Shown in pieces: positions 1-6,263 of a DNA stretch of 10,703 nucleotides. The stretch lies in contig CAZOMR010000110.1 of NCBI GenBank assembly GCA_964580655.1, forward strand, positions 1 to 10,703, written 5' to 3'. Under the pieces are notes generated by a model that was given only the letters and a program-made list of their open reading frames with translations, was not told the DNA's origin and did not search any database. The stretch is from CAZOMR01 sp964580655 (lineage in GTDB: Bacteria; RBG-13-61-14; CAZOMR01). Numbering within the stretch: position 1 is the first letter of the stretch; each line of letters opens with the position of its first letter. A program made the translations under genes and the position numbers.

Positions 1-88
1 TTCGGGGAATGTCCTTCCTTCCTTCAGAATCCTGCACCACATAAACCGTGTTCCTTGCATGTACGTCCAATCCGATGTACATTGTCAT
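1..88 (-). CDS. IS110-family transposase (DEDD, RuvC-like), N-terminal 29 residues only
   Basis: The leftward reading starts with ATG at 88-86 and gives MTMYIGLDVHARNTVYVVQD followed by SEGRKDIPR, open to the window edge. The beginning MYIGLDVHxxN is characteristic of IS110-family transposases. Asp8 in GLDVH is the expected first acidic residue of the DEDD RuvC-like catalytic site. A strong ribosome binding site, AAGGAGGTG, lies about 9 bases upstream of this ATG (around 97-105) and favours it over the second ATG at 82-80. In this family the recombinase works with a structured RNA that chooses donor and target sites. The C-terminal Tnp domain with its catalytic serine lies outside the window, so integrity cannot be judged. 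Confidence 0.85.
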   Translation of the reverse strand, partial: MTMYIGLDVHARNTVYVVQDSEGRKDIPR

Positions 89-109
89 TGTGCTGCACCT
101 CCTTTAAAT

Positions 110-237
110 AAATTTTTTGGGGCTATGCTATGCAACCCCTTGGTTAGACGGTTATACCTCAAACCGTCTCTGGAGGACAGCCCGCTTTCATGGTAACAGA
201 TCTCAGAGTTTGGAGGCTGTTGCGGGGTTCGGTCGTA
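110..237 (-). ncRNA. Candidate IS110 bridge RNA (structured non-coding leader of the transposase gene)
   Basis: Read leftward, the region upstream of the transposase folds into three successive stems. First, a nested stem pairs CCCGC (226-222) with GCGGG (185-181) and, stacked inside it, AACAG (221-217) with CTGTT (199-195); this leaves a 17-base apical loop and a 9-base one-sided bulge (194-186). Second, a perfect 8-bp hairpin spans 169-146. Third, GGGGTT (139-134) pairs with AGCCCC (124-119), followed by an A/T-rich run. A TATTAT box at 249-244 could place the RNA start near 237. IS110-group elements encode bridge RNAs with internal guide loops in exactly this position. That knowledge plus the visible structure is the basis; ends and loop functions are inferred, and covariation has not been tested. 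Confidence 0.45.
146..169. repeat. Perfect 8-bp inverted repeat with 8-base loop in the IS110 leader
   Basis: AGACGGTT (146-153) and AACCGTCT (162-169) are exact reverse complements around an 8-base loop. It is the strongest single hairpin in the non-coding end of the element. It lies between the nested stem (181-226) and the GGGGTT/AGCCCC stem (119-139). Confidence 0.8.
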
Positions 238-248
238 TCCGATATAAT
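220..248 (+). promoter_or_regulatory. Promoter-like sequence at the IS end, pointing outward to the propeller gene
   Basis: TTGCGG (220-225), a 17-base spacer and a perfect TATAAT (243-248) make a sigma-70-like promoter reading rightward. The start would fall near 254, about 30 bases before the ATG at 286. The -35 box matches consensus at only 3 of 6 positions. If the boundary estimate is right, the promoter lies within the insertion and could drive the neighbouring gene. Confidence 0.4.
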
Positions 249-285
249 AGGGATTGATTGAGTTCCTGAAATGGAAAGGCAAAAA

Positions 286-1383
286 ATGCTTTTAAGACCC
301 AAATTGATGATGCTTGTCTCTGGCTTAGTTCTTTTATCCGCATTCTGGGTCAGAGCCGAGGTCGGCGACTTTGAGACAAAGGATGAAATAGATGTGCAGG
401 GCCAGCCAGCGGCTCTTGCTGTGAGTCTTGATGACCGGTTCGTGTTTGCCGCGGAGAAGGACAATGATCGCCTGGTGATCATTGACACCTGGAACTGGAG
501 AGTGGTGAACCCGCTGGACAGCAATACGATAGGCGAAGAGCCTGTAGATATGGCGGTTTCTCCGACAGGAAAATACATTTATATCTCCCGCACCGACGGC
601 ATCGTGAGCCAGTTTGACATCTCCGGTCTTTCGGACCTGGATTTTAACGCAGACCTTTCCCCTGTCACTGAATGGGGATTCACGGTTTCGGACAGCAATA
701 CCCTCGGAGATATAGCAGTGATCCCCCAGCAAAACGACACGAATGTTGACTGCGTGTTCGTGGTAGATGAAACAGCAGGTGATCTTCACTGGTTTATGAT
801 TCAAGAAACAGAAGTTATTCTTCAAGACATAATCCCTCCTATCACAGGAGGTTCCGATCTTGAACTGGCCGCTGGAAGGGATGTGGTCTTTGCAAAGTTC
901 ATGAACATAGGAGGTCTGAACCAGATTTTCGCCTTCCAATGCCTTTCAAGCCAGATCGCCATCTACAATGACATCAATGACTACGGCACCGACACCTTGC
1001 AAGGCATTGCGGCTGACCCGACAGGTGCCCGGCTAGCTATTGGCGATAGAACAACCAATCAACTTTTACATTTTGATGCTTCAATCATTACAAATATTCT
1101 AAAAACGGATTTTTTGGGAATAACCATCTCCCCGGAAAAGGTTCTGTATTCTAGTTTCAGTCATGAGCAGAATTCTCTTATATGGGCGACGGGAAATCAC
1201 AAGTTGCTTGGTGCTTCCCTGGATGGTGATTCGCTTTTCACGGGAGACACCGTGAGTATTGATTTCTCGGATACGGTAACAGGTCTTGCCCAGTCAAGCA
1301 CAGTGGATGGATATATTTATTCTTCAATGCAGGGCAGTGATACCGTGTTTATTGTCACGGCCAACCCGTGGGTGAGTGATGTG
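286..1383 (+). CDS. Secreted beta-propeller protein, N-terminal part (interrupted by assembly gap)
   Basis: The visible 366 residues begin with a Sec signal peptide: basic start MLLRPK, a hydrophobic stretch (about residues 7-22) and a likely cleavage site after VRA at residue 24. ATG at 286 is preferred over ATG at 271 because GGAAAGG (273-279) is then a correctly spaced ribosome binding site and the signal peptide starts cleanly. The body has repeated strands of the type 'AVSLDDRFVFAAEKDNDRL' and 'MAVSPTGKYIYISRTDG', typical of YVTN/WD40-like beta-propellers, so it is probably an exported binding or scaffold protein. I see no enzymatic motif. It continues into the 100-N gap; the segment beyond (1484-2173) is most likely the same gene, since neither has a stop or start at the gap. 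Substrate and function are unknown. Confidence 0.8.
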
Positions 1384-1483
1384 NNNNNNNNNNNNNNNNN
1401 NNNNNNNNNNNNNNNNNNNNNNNNNNNNNNNNNNNNNNNNNNNNNNNNNNNNNNNNNNNNNNNNNNNNNNNNNNNNNNNNNNN
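1384..1483. other. Assembly gap (100 N)
   Basis: There are exactly 100 undetermined bases, the conventional placeholder for a scaffold join of unknown length. The reading frames on the two sides differ by one register across the 100 N, which says nothing about a real frameshift because the gap size is arbitrary. Confidence 0.98.
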
Positions 1484-2173
1484 AGCTATACCATCCGTAG
1501 GGTAGAGGGCTTCAAGGAAGGCGGGACCGAGCTTGAGAGCGGAAACCTTTCGGGAAGCCCGGCGAGCGTGAATATTTCCACTTATAAACTGAAGGAGGGC
1601 CGGAACATCCTGGCTGTGGAGGTTACCGATGCCGATGGCCGCACAGGCCGGAATGCTATTGAAGTGCAAGTTGACCTGCCTCCGCCGGCGCTTGATTTTG
1701 ACCTGGATTTCGGAGACGAGAAGTTAATCATCAGCTTTCGCGCACATGACCTTCCTGACCTGGATTACTACGAGATATATTACGGGACAAACGGCTCTGT
1801 GCCTGAGAACGAGTATGAAAAAATAGATGATACCGGGAAAATGGGCAACCCGGGATCTCCGTTCAGAATCTCGGGCCCTGAGCCGAAGAAGAAATACGAA
1901 AAGGTGATTACCGGACTTGAAAACGGGAAGCGCTATTATGTGCAGATAATCACTGCGGATAAAACTCCCGGCCATATCTCCATCTCGGCCAGAAAGAGCG
2001 CAGTGGTTCAGCCGGTTGGGACTCTGACCGACCTTGCTGGAGAGGAAGGCGGATTCGACTGCTTTGAGAGTCTTGGACCCTCGGAAGGAGCCCTTTCCTT
2101 TATCTGGCTCTTGATTCTGCCCATTCTTTTCGCGGGTATGCTCCGTCTTTTGCTCAGGATGAAAAAATCATGA
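1484..2173 (+). CDS. C-terminal part of the same exported protein: Ig/fibronectin-like domains plus C-terminal membrane anchor
   Basis: The 229 visible residues are open at the gap and end with TGA at 2171-2173. The first about 65 residues (SYTIRRVEGFKEGG to NAIEVQVDLPPP) look like an Ig-like beta-sandwich ending in 'NILAVEVTDADGRTG'. The next about 110 residues contain 'YYEIYYGTN' and 'VITGLENGKRYYVQIITAD', the signature strands of a fibronectin type III domain. The extreme C-terminus has a GG-FDCFE segment, a hydrophobic helix (ALSFIWLLILPILFAGMLRLL) and a basic RMKKS tail. That three-part layout resembles C-terminal sorting or membrane-anchor signals of exported surface proteins, but I cannot match it to a named CTERM class. 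The last codons overlap the ATG of the next gene by 4 bases (ATGA), implying co-translation. Joining to 286-1383 is inference. Confidence 0.75.
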   Translation, partial: SYTIRRVEGFKEGGTELESGNLSGSPASVNISTYKLKEGRNILAVEVTDADGRTGRNAIEVQVDLPPPALDFDLDFGDEKLIISFRAHDLPDLDYYEIYYGTNGSVPENEYEKIDDTGKMGNPGSPFRISGPEPKKKYEKVITGLENGKRYYVQIITADKTPGHISISARKSAVVQPVGTLTDLAGEEGGFDCFESLGPSEGALSFIWLLILPILFAGMLRLLLRMKKS

Positions 2174-2847
2174 GGAAGATCGCGGCAGGTTCGGTTCTGG
2201 TTGTTTTGCTTTGCTTGCCATGCAGGTCCTTCGGGATTTCGCCGCTGGCAAGGCCGGCCGAAGATAAAGATACTCGGTCATGGCTTACTTTTGAGCTATC
2301 CTACAATTTCGTGTATTTCAATGATGATATTTTCAAGGATGTTCTTGACAAGGATTCTTTTCCAGGTGTGGGTCTGGGCATCGGGTTTTACCCTTACCCT
2401 GATCGGAGGCTTGAGCTCAGCGGACAGGTGATGAGCATTTATGAGAAGGGTTATGCTATCGGGGAGATTACAGGAGAGGAGTCAGGGGAGTCATTCAGCT
2501 TGACTGCCTGGCCACTTCAGTTCAGCATGACCTATCGTTTTGATTTCCTTGATGAGCAGATTCTCGTTCCATCATTAAGCGCGGGGCTTGACTATTATTA
2601 TTACTCGGAAAGTCGGGAATTCGGCGATGATGTAGATGGAGGGAAGGGTGGCTATCATGCCGGGGCTTCTCTTGCCCTTCTACTCGATCGGCTGGACCCT
2701 AGGTCTGCTGGCAGTATAGAGAGGGAATTTGGCGTGAAGAATGTTTTTCTGAAATTCAATTATGAGATGGCAGTAATAGGCAAGGGAGACGAGGGCCTGG
2801 ATTTCTCTAACCAGAGCTATTCCGCAGGCTTGGTTCTCGAGTTCTGA
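2170..2847 (+). CDS. Probable outer-membrane beta-barrel protein
   Basis: The protein has 225 residues, starting at an ATG that overlaps the previous gene's stop (ATGA). Residues 1-22 (MRKIAAGSVLVVLLCLPCRSFG) are a signal peptide. The mature part has alternating amphipathic strands rich in Tyr, Phe and Gly, such as 'WLTFELSYNFVYFND', 'PGVGLGIGFYPYP', 'QFSMTYRFDFLD', 'LSAGLDYYYYSES' and 'YHAGASLALLLDRLDP'. It ends 'YSAGLVLEF', with the terminal Phe typical of BAM-assembled outer-membrane proteins. About 8-10 strands would fit the size. The overlap suggests that the anchored propeller/FN3 protein and this barrel are made together and may act as a surface pair; that link is inference. No specific porin or transporter family is recognised. 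Confidence 0.75.
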   Translation: MRKIAAGSVLVVLLCLPCRSFGISPLARPAEDKDTRSWLTFELSYNFVYFNDDIFKDVLDKDSFPGVGLGIGFYPYPDRRLELSGQVMSIYEKGYAIGEITGEESGESFSLTAWPLQFSMTYRFDFLDEQILVPSLSAGLDYYYYSESREFGDDVDGGKGGYHAGASLALLLDRLDPRSAGSIEREFGVKNVFLKFNYEMAVIGKGDEGLDFSNQSYSAGLVLEF

Positions 2848-2877
2848 GTTGACTCTCCTTCTTTGTGGCTTTTGACC

Positions 2878-3621
2878 ATGCGTAATCTCAAGCTCCTTCT
2901 TGAATACGATGGCACACGGTTTGCCGGCTGGCAGATTCAGCCGGATGTCCGCACTGTCCAGGCAGTGATAGAGGCCGCTCTTTTCCGCTTGACCGGGGAT
3001 GCCTGCCGGGTGACCGGAGCCAGCCGCACGGATGCCGGGGTGCATGCGCTGGGACAGGTGGCGAACTTTCATACCTCCTCCGAACATCCTCCGGAGGTGT
3101 TTCATCGAGCGCTCAACGCTATCCTGCCCCGGGATGTGGCGGTCATGGGAGTAGAGGAATTGGATGAGGAATTCAATTCCCGGCATGGGGCAAGAGGCAA
3201 GCTTTATCGGTATATTATCCACAATCGGGGGCCCCGATCGGCTTTCGACTATGCCTATTCGTGGTATCTGCCGGTGAATCTTGACATTGAAGCCATGCGG
3301 GATGCGGGGAACTTTTTTACCGGTATACATGACTTCTCCTCTTTCCGGGCATCATCCTGCGATGCCTCAAGCCCGATTAGAGAAATCTATAATGTGGACA
3401 TCCGCGCCACAGGGAACAGCGCCATCAGGATCGAGATTGACGGATCTGGTTTTCTCAAGCAGATGGTCAGAACCATGGTCGGCACCCTGGTGTCTATTGG
3501 ACAGGGAAAGCTCCAGCCGAAGCAGGTCTCAGGGATCATTGAGGCCAGGGATCGCAGGCTGGCAGGTGCCACTGCACCGGCAAAGGGCCTGTTTCTGGTC
3601 AGGGTTGATTACGAGCGATAA
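2878..3621 (+). CDS. truA: tRNA pseudouridine(38-40) synthase TruA
   Basis: TruA converts uridines 38-40 in the anticodon arm of many tRNAs to pseudouridine in the cytoplasm. The 247-residue product has the family's hallmark N-terminus 'LKLLLEYDGTRFAGWQ' (residues 4-19), the catalytic loop GASRTDAGVHALGQVANF (47-64) with the presumed nucleophile Asp52, and the C-terminal 'GSGFLKQMVRTMVGTLVSIG' region. Length is normal for TruA (about 245-270). I chose ATG 2878 because MRNLKLLLEYDG matches the usual family start; an upstream TTG at 2863 would add five atypical residues. No strong ribosome binding site is visible, and the start lies only 30 bases after the barrel gene, so translational coupling within the operon is likely. 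Confidence 0.95.
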   Translation: MRNLKLLLEYDGTRFAGWQIQPDVRTVQAVIEAALFRLTGDACRVTGASRTDAGVHALGQVANFHTSSEHPPEVFHRALNAILPRDVAVMGVEELDEEFNSRHGARGKLYRYIIHNRGPRSAFDYAYSWYLPVNLDIEAMRDAGNFFTGIHDFSSFRASSCDASSPIREIYNVDIRATGNSAIRIEIDGSGFLKQMVRTMVGTLVSIGQGKLQPKQVSGIIEARDRRLAGATAPAKGLFLVRVDYER

Positions 3622-3634
3622 AGGAGGAAAGGTT

Positions 3635-4192
3635 ATGATTAGATCAGCCATACTCTTGACAGGGGGGTTAGCCCTGAGTGTGTTTTTTCTGCTCTCCTGC
3701 GATGATGTAAGCTCTCCACCCCGGGACCCTCATGCGGTTATTCCTGCGGTTGCACCCAAACCCAAGCAGGCCCCGCGACCAAAGCCGAAGCCCAAGCCGA
3801 AATCAAAAAGGGAGTTGATTCAGCTATATTTTTTCATCAAGGGCACTAAAAAGGCCGTGGAAAAGAAGGCTGAACCTATGGTCCCCTTGAAGAGGGCTGG
3901 GGACGAAGAGTTCAATCGTCATTGGGCTGAATGGAAGAAGTTCAATTCTGATGTGGCGCCTACAATCCTTTTCCGGATAAAAACTCATTCCCCGGTCGGC
4001 CTGAAACTTCCGCCGGACCATCCACAGGTATTATTGTGGCTTGCGCTCAAGGATCTCAATAAAGAGTTTGAGATGTTTAACGGGTTCTTTTCCATTGGCA
4101 GGCCCTTTGATCCCGATTTTCCCAGTGCCCTGGATGAAAAGCTTGAGAGGTGCTATCAGATTCTCGAATTATATCAAGACCCTGAGGAATAA
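3635..4192 (+). CDS. Lipoprotein with Pro-Lys-rich linker, function unknown
   Basis: The 185-residue product has a lipoprotein signal: MIRSAILLTGGLALSVFFLLSC with lipobox LLSC and the lipidated Cys22. Residues 41-58 are an alternating Pro-Lys stretch (KPKQAPRPKPKPKPKSK), a rigid extended linker of the kind found in TonB-like periplasm-spanning proteins. The rest (60-185) looks alpha-helical and charged, with no motif I recognise. Asp at +2 and +3 after the Cys would predict inner-membrane retention by the enterobacterial Lol rule; whether that rule applies here is unknown. ATG 3635 is fixed by AAGGAGG (3621-3627), which overlaps the truA stop, so the two genes are coupled. A longer frame opening at 3281 lies inside truA and is rejected. 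Confidence 0.85.
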   Translation: MIRSAILLTGGLALSVFFLLSCDDVSSPPRDPHAVIPAVAPKPKQAPRPKPKPKPKSKRELIQLYFFIKGTKKAVEKKAEPMVPLKRAGDEEFNRHWAEWKKFNSDVAPTILFRIKTHSPVGLKLPPDHPQVLLWLALKDLNKEFEMFNGFFSIGRPFDPDFPSALDEKLERCYQILELYQDPEE

Positions 4193-4214
4193 TGAGGAAA
4201 GTGCCCCCGAACAC

Positions 4215-5390
4215 TCAATACGCTAAAAGCATATCAATCGTAGTCGGATCACGCTTGATGAGAATAAGGCGGTTGTCCTCGGTAGGAAACACTGTTTTGA
4301 TAGATTCATCCAGGCTCTCTTTCCAGAGCACCTTGTTCTCGGAAAGCCCGACCAGCATGAGTCTGGCCTGGAATTGATTCTCTTTTCCAAAAATCAGGAG
4401 ACTTTCATTATCGCGTGAGAATTTCAAGAGGTGAGGTCTGAGAAAAGAACATTTAAAGAGTGGCGGGAGTTCCTCTATATTCGCGGTCAGCACCTCCTGG
4501 GTCCGATATACCTTGAGCAGACCGTCCGGACTGACAAGCGCAAGCAGAGAGCCGTCCGGCGAGACGCATCCCCCAAGACCGGGAAAAACGACCTTCTTGA
4601 GCGCGGTCCGGGCCACGAGATACATTTCATCTGTGCTCTTGCGCCCCAGAAACCTCTGAGTAAGGATCACCTCTGCATCATCGGAAACGCTCAGTATCCG
4701 GGAGAGACCTCCGACATCCCAGACCTGCCTCCCCTCCAGATTAAAGAGTAGACCCTCCACTGCATCAAAGAGAAAATGCTCCTTCGGGTCAAACGAGATA
4801 TACCAGAGATAAAGGTCCTTTTGCCAGAGCGGATTAAGGTTCTGATCGTGAACCTTGAGGAGCTTCTCCAGGGGATCACCGAACATGATGTAACGGCCGC
4901 TCGGACTGAGCTGGCTTGAGTTATACCGATACGGGTTGTCCTTGACCCATAACAGGTGGCCCTCCCGGTCAAGGTAATAAATGTCCAGATCAAGCAGGGT
5001 GGTAGCAACCTTTGGCTCAAGGTTCACCTGGAAAAGAATGCGCTGGCCATCATCGGACACACCAGCCCCGGTAATATAACTCCAGCCACGGCCACCACCC
5101 TGCTTCCAGAGAAGCTTCCCGTCTGCATCGTAATACCACACCCGCTTATGAGTATGAACAAGAACATCACCGCTCCTGCGGGCAAGGTGCAAACCCTCGA
5201 TCTTCCCGGGAAAACTCTCCCGCCAGGCCCCACGGGGATACCCCCTGATAGAGAGCTTTCCCTTTTGGAGAGACCCCTTTTTATCCGCTCTCCCTGATCC
5301 CGGGTAAACCCTCTTGCTAAGAAAAAAAACCAGGATAAATGAAAAGAATAAAACCAGGGCCACTGCCCATGCTCCCGGTCTCGTTTTCAT
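4215..5390 (-). CDS. Membrane-anchored beta-propeller (PQQ/WD40-like) protein
   Basis: The 391-residue protein has an N-terminal signal anchor (about residues 8-25, AVALVLFFSFILVFFLS) preceded by basic MKTR, so the rest is probably periplasmic. The body has repeated blades with the pattern 'YDADGKLLWK', 'YLDREGHLLWVKD', 'DQNLNPLWQKDL', 'NLEGRQVWDV' and 'LSENKVLWKESLD', alternating with 'SPSGRYIMFGD' and 'SPDGSLLALVSPDG'. These are WD40/PQQ-like repeats, about seven by eye. BamB-like and other scaffold propellers share this fold, but there is no lipobox and no BamB assignment can be made. A purine-rich AAAGGGGGG lies just upstream of the ATG. It converges tail-to-tail with the lipoprotein gene (22 bases between stops, no terminator seen) and is divergent from the TauE-like gene. 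Confidence 0.8.
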   Translation of the reverse strand: MKTRPGAWAVALVLFFSFILVFFLSKRVYPGSGRADKKGSLQKGKLSIRGYPRGAWRESFPGKIEGLHLARRSGDVLVHTHKRVWYYDADGKLLWKQGGGRGWSYITGAGVSDDGQRILFQVNLEPKVATTLLDLDIYYLDREGHLLWVKDNPYRYNSSQLSPSGRYIMFGDPLEKLLKVHDQNLNPLWQKDLYLWYISFDPKEHFLFDAVEGLLFNLEGRQVWDVGGLSRILSVSDDAEVILTQRFLGRKSTDEMYLVARTALKKVVFPGLGGCVSPDGSLLALVSPDGLLKVYRTQEVLTANIEELPPLFKCSFLRPHLLKFSRDNESLLIFGKENQFQARLMLVGLSENKVLWKESLDESIKTVFPTEDNRLILIKRDPTTIDMLLAY

Positions 5391-5410
5391 CCGGCCCCCC
5401 CTTTAATAAC

Positions 5411-5438
5411 AGTCTATCATGCACGCTGATTTTCGCAA
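5411..5438 (-). promoter_or_regulatory. Candidate promoter of the leftward propeller gene
   Basis: Read leftward, TTGCGA (5438-5433), a 16-base spacer and TAGACT (5416-5411) match sigma-70 consensus at 4 of 6 positions in each box. Its -35 box overlaps that of the rightward promoter, so the two divergent genes may compete for RNA polymerase or share a regulator. This is inference from consensus only. Confidence 0.35.
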
Positions 5439-5460
5439 GGCAGGGCTGATCGTGTATAAT
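5432..5460 (+). promoter_or_regulatory. Candidate promoter of the TauE/SafE-family gene
   Basis: TTCGCA (5432-5437), a 17-base spacer and a perfect TATAAT (5455-5460) form a good sigma-70-like promoter. Transcription would start near 5467, leaving a leader of only about 15 bases before the TTG start at 5483. The short leader supports that start codon. Confidence 0.5.
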
Positions 5461-5482
5461 CCAGTAAGAGGATAAAGAGAAT

Positions 5483-6205
5483 TTGAACTGGCAGTTAATC
5501 TTGATTGTGTTGTTGGTCGCGGTAGCGGCGGCATGGATTAACGGGTTTCTTGGCTTCGGCTTCGGCATCGTGTCCATGGGCCTTCTTACCTTGAGCAGGG
5601 ATGTCCTGTTTGCCACCGCGTTTGTTAACCTCATGGTCCTTCTTGTGGAGTTGAGCATTCTAATGCCTTTGTGGCGCCGGATTCAGTGGCGCCTGATAGG
5701 CCCGCTGGTATTTTTTGGATTAATCGGACTGGTGGCTGGAGTGGAGCTTGTGATCTCGATAGACCCGCAGATCATGCGCCGGGTTCTTGGAATCACTATA
5801 ATCCTCTTTGCCCTCTGGTCGTGGCTGGACCCGCGGCAAGGCCATGTTTCACGGTACTGGAGCATTCCCTCCGGACTCGCCTTCGGCACACTCTCCGGAG
5901 CATTCAATACCGGCGGGCCCCCGTTGGTCGCCTATGTTTACCGGCATCCGCTTTCGCCGGACCAGCTCAAGGCCACACTCCAGTTCCTTTTTTTCAGTGT
6001 GACAGTAGTAAGGATTCCGATTATCTTTTATAAAGGCCTCTTCACTGAAGCAGTAATTCAGAGCTCGCTTTATGTGTTCCCCTTTGTGATCCTTGCAACC
6101 CTGCTCGGACTATGGATGGCACGGAGGGTCTCTCCTGAGAGGTTTCGCAAAACCGCCTGGGCCGCCTTCGCAATGATGGGCATCTGGCTCGCTATCTCCG
6201 GTTAA
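5483..6205 (+). CDS. TauE/SafE-family membrane permease (probable sulfite/organosulfonate or anion exporter)
   Basis: The protein has 240 residues, almost entirely hydrophobic with about eight predicted membrane segments, the normal size and topology for TauE/SafE (DUF81) transporters. The two internally related glycine-rich motifs are visible: NGFLGFGFGIVSMGLL (20-35) and SGAFNTGGPPLVAYVY (138-153). Family members are linked to export of sulfite, sulfoacetate and other anions in the cytoplasmic membrane; no neighbouring sulfur gene identifies the substrate here. The TTG start is chosen because it follows a likely promoter closely and gives the full first helix (LILIVLLVAVAAAWI); the next ATG (5534) would cut into that helix. 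The gene appears monocistronic or followed closely by the DUF4258-like remnant. Confidence 0.85.
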   Translation: MNWQLILIVLLVAVAAAWINGFLGFGFGIVSMGLLTLSRDVLFATAFVNLMVLLVELSILMPLWRRIQWRLIGPLVFFGLIGLVAGVELVISIDPQIMRRVLGITIILFALWSWLDPRQGHVSRYWSIPSGLAFGTLSGAFNTGGPPLVAYVYRHPLSPDQLKATLQFLFFSVTVVRIPIIFYKGLFTEAVIQSSLYVFPFVILATLLGLWMARRVSPERFRKTAWAAFAMMGIWLAISG

Positions 6206-6208
6206 TTC

Positions 6209-6263
6209 AATGTGGTCAATTCTTAAGACACTTGTCAAGGCTCCTTATGAGAGCCTCCACATT
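6209..6263. repeat. Compound inverted repeat just after the permease gene
   Basis: AATGTGG (6209-6215) is exactly complementary to CCACATT (6257-6263). Immediately inside the right arm, AGGCTC (6238-6243) pairs with GAGCCT (6251-6256) around a 7-base loop. A smaller GACA/TGTC pairing (6227-6230 with 6233-6236) lies in the left part. The structure begins four bases after the permease stop. It could attenuate transcription, but no T-run follows, so it is not a classical intrinsic terminator. It also contains the likely start codon of the broken gene at 6210. Confidence 0.55.

Larger units (their letters stand above)
1..262 (-). mobile_element. IS110-family element, transposase-proximal (left) end; rest lies outside the window
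   Basis: The first 88 bases encode, leftward, the start of an IS110-type transposase. The roughly 170 bases before its start codon hold no credible gene but several inverted repeats, as expected for the long non-coding left end of an IS110-group element. IS110 elements lack terminal inverted repeats and usually make no target duplication, so the outer boundary cannot be read from one end. I place it near 250-270 because the -10-like box of the leftward leader sits at 244-249 and the signal-peptide gene starts at 286. The boundary is inference; the family call rests on the transposase N-terminus. Confidence 0.7.

Noticed and set aside
186..271. TGAAA shared by the candidate bridge-RNA bulge (190-186) and the presumed target flank (267-271)
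   Set aside because: A five-base match is expected by chance; without the other element end it cannot be called a guide-target pairing.
85..282. Leftward 65-residue frame across the IS110 leader
   Set aside because: It overlaps the start of the real transposase in another frame, has no family resemblance, and covers a region better explained as structured RNA.
159..578. Leftward 139-residue frame
   Set aside because: Ser/Thr-rich shadow antisense to the propeller gene and the IS end, with no motif and no ribosome binding site.
2680..3330. Leftward 216-residue frame
   Set aside because: It is antisense to the barrel gene end and truA, whose rightward product is unmistakable.
3281..3634. N-terminal extension of the lipoprotein frame
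   Set aside because: It lies inside truA in another frame; the ribosome binding site and lipoprotein signal fix the start at 3635.
4193..4214. Bidirectional terminator between the convergent lipoprotein and propeller genes
   Set aside because: The 22 bases contain no inverted repeat or T-run.
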